Of a stretch of DNA of 6,151 bases, positions 5,709 through 6,151 are shown piece by piece. The DNA is taken from assembly GCA_021399405.1 (NCBI GenBank), contig JAAFKL010000006.1, positions 1 to 6,151 on the forward strand, read 5' to 3'. How positions within the stretch are numbered: position 1 is the stretch's first letter; each line of letters begins with the position of its first letter. Position numbers and translations under genes: made by a program. The notes under the pieces were generated by a model, which saw only the letters and a list, made by a program, of their open reading frames with translations, had not been told where the DNA came from and searched no databases. This stretch comes from Candidatus Heimdallarchaeota archaeon (GTDB lineage Archaea; Asgardarchaeota; Heimdallarchaeia; Heimdallarchaeales; Kariarchaeaceae).

Positions 5709-5941
5709 CCATAGTTCGATAACATTTTCTCAAGATCCTGTTGTCGATCTAATAAATTTGTCAAAGCAATAGCATCCATCTCTGATTCTGGTAGTTTTCC
5801 TTTACGTGACTTTTCAATCATCTCCTTAGCAGATTTTTCTTTCCACAGAGCAAGAATTGAATCGATCGTCCCTGTGATCTCTCTTAATTTAGATTCAATT
5901 AGATCAATTGCAAGATCCTTATCTATCGAGACAGTCGCCAT
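5699..5941 (-). CDS. Small acidic partner (putative antitoxin), module 2
   Basis: 80 residues, the diverged homologue of the 4096-4335 product and the same length apart from one N-terminal residue. The helix DLAIDLIESKLREITGTIDS (9-28), ILALWK (29-34), the KGKLPESEMDA segment (47-57) and LTNLLDRQQDLEKML (60-74) match position by position. The start ATG at 5941 agrees with the homologue's preferred start. A TATA-like TTATTATAAG (5970-5961) is centred about 25 bp upstream. The C-terminus ends NYGGN at the same aligned position as in module 1, so its TAA looks genuine. The last codons GGA-AAC lie in a GGGAAAC heptamer, and the toxin frame continues from there. The antitoxin role is inferred from pairing, not from a recognised domain. 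Confidence 0.75.
   Translation of the reverse strand: MATVSIDKDLAIDLIESKLREITGTIDSILALWKEKSAKEMIEKSRKGKLPESEMDAIALTNLLDRQQDLEKMLSNYGGN
5702..5708 (-). promoter_or_regulatory. GGGAAAC candidate -1 slippery heptamer
   Basis: In the partner's frame the bases divide as G-GGA-AAC, the X-XXY-YYZ arrangement for simultaneous -1 slippage, and the next codon is the TAA stop. Slippage leads directly into the startless toxin frame. The site is part of ATGGGGGAAAC, so a G-tract length change is a competing explanation. No convincing downstream stem-loop was found. Confidence 0.4.
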
Positions 5942-6100
5942 GATATATTTATCGTAGAGTCTTATAATAACTATATTTTTTTAAACTTCTCTGTTGTTGA
6001 TTTCAATATTCAAACTTGACAATTATTGTTTGATTTCATTAGGTGCTTTCTGATCAGAATTGATAGGTTTACTGATGATATTCATGATTTGTAATTCAAG

Positions 6101-6131
6101 ATTGATTTCAAGTTGTAACTTTCAAATCAAT
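6101..6131. repeat. Imperfect palindrome at right edge
   Basis: ATTGATTT...AAATCAAT with an inner AAGTT/AACTT forms a hairpin of 8 plus 5 base pairs around a 2-base loop. It abuts the leader of R1 copy C. No gene is visible in 5942-6151 beyond the promoter of module 2; only very short frames occur there. Confidence 0.45.
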
Positions 6132-6151
6132 ATTCGAAAACCAAAAAAAAA
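6129..6151. repeat. R1 repeat, copy C (cut by window end)
   Basis: AATATTCGAAAACC followed by nine A matches 4699-4721 with a single difference. The core would lie just outside the window. It lies in the same orientation as copies A and B. Confidence 0.6.

Noticed and set aside
988..6151. R1/R2 as a CRISPR array
   Set aside because: The repeats are hundreds to thousands of bases apart, of unequal length, with genes between them.

Overview
The window is AT-rich and looks archaeal, possibly Asgard (Heimdall/Loki-type). That placement is inference. The support is TATA-like boxes about 25-30 bp upstream of several start codons with little or no leader, an AbrB-type VapB with a PIN toxin, a TPR-rich protein, and small two-gene toxin-antitoxin (TA)-like modules of a kind common in archaeal genomes.

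Layout. 1-899 (-): a TPR-like protein cut by the window edge, with an in-frame stop just after its only upstream ATG. 1006-1122 (-): an orphan C-terminal coding remnant overlapping a short repeat (R1). 1178-1732 (-): an NTF2/SnoaL-like protein. 1915-2838 (-): a Fic-domain protein with an inhibitory motif. 3180-3817 (+): a VapBC operon (AbrB antitoxin, PIN toxin) with a readable operator/TATA region. 4096-4676 (+): a two-gene module of a roughly 80-residue acidic partner and a TumE/DUF6516-like toxin. 4819-4974 (-): a 51-residue membrane protein. 5307-5941 (-): a diverged second copy of the TumE-like module, whose toxin reading frame has no canonical start codon and is joined to its partner by a GGGAAAC heptamer directly before the stop.

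Between the genes lie two repeat families. R2 is about 160 bp and always in the same orientation: 2914-3060, 3836-3995, 5037-5196, with a 5' fragment at 1893-1917. R1 has a 34-bp core plus a leader: 988-1053, 4699-4767, and a copy cut at 6129-6151. The order is Fic / R2 / VapBC / R2 / TumE module / R1 / membrane ORF / R2 / TumE module 2 / R1. R2 therefore separates defence-type modules in a cassette-like way. Read on the minus strand, R2 resembles a frameshifted ribbon-helix-helix domain, so the spacer may itself be an amplified antitoxin remnant.

The region reads as an accessory TA island. Its most testable oddities are the startless second TumE-like toxin and the repeat-bounded modules.
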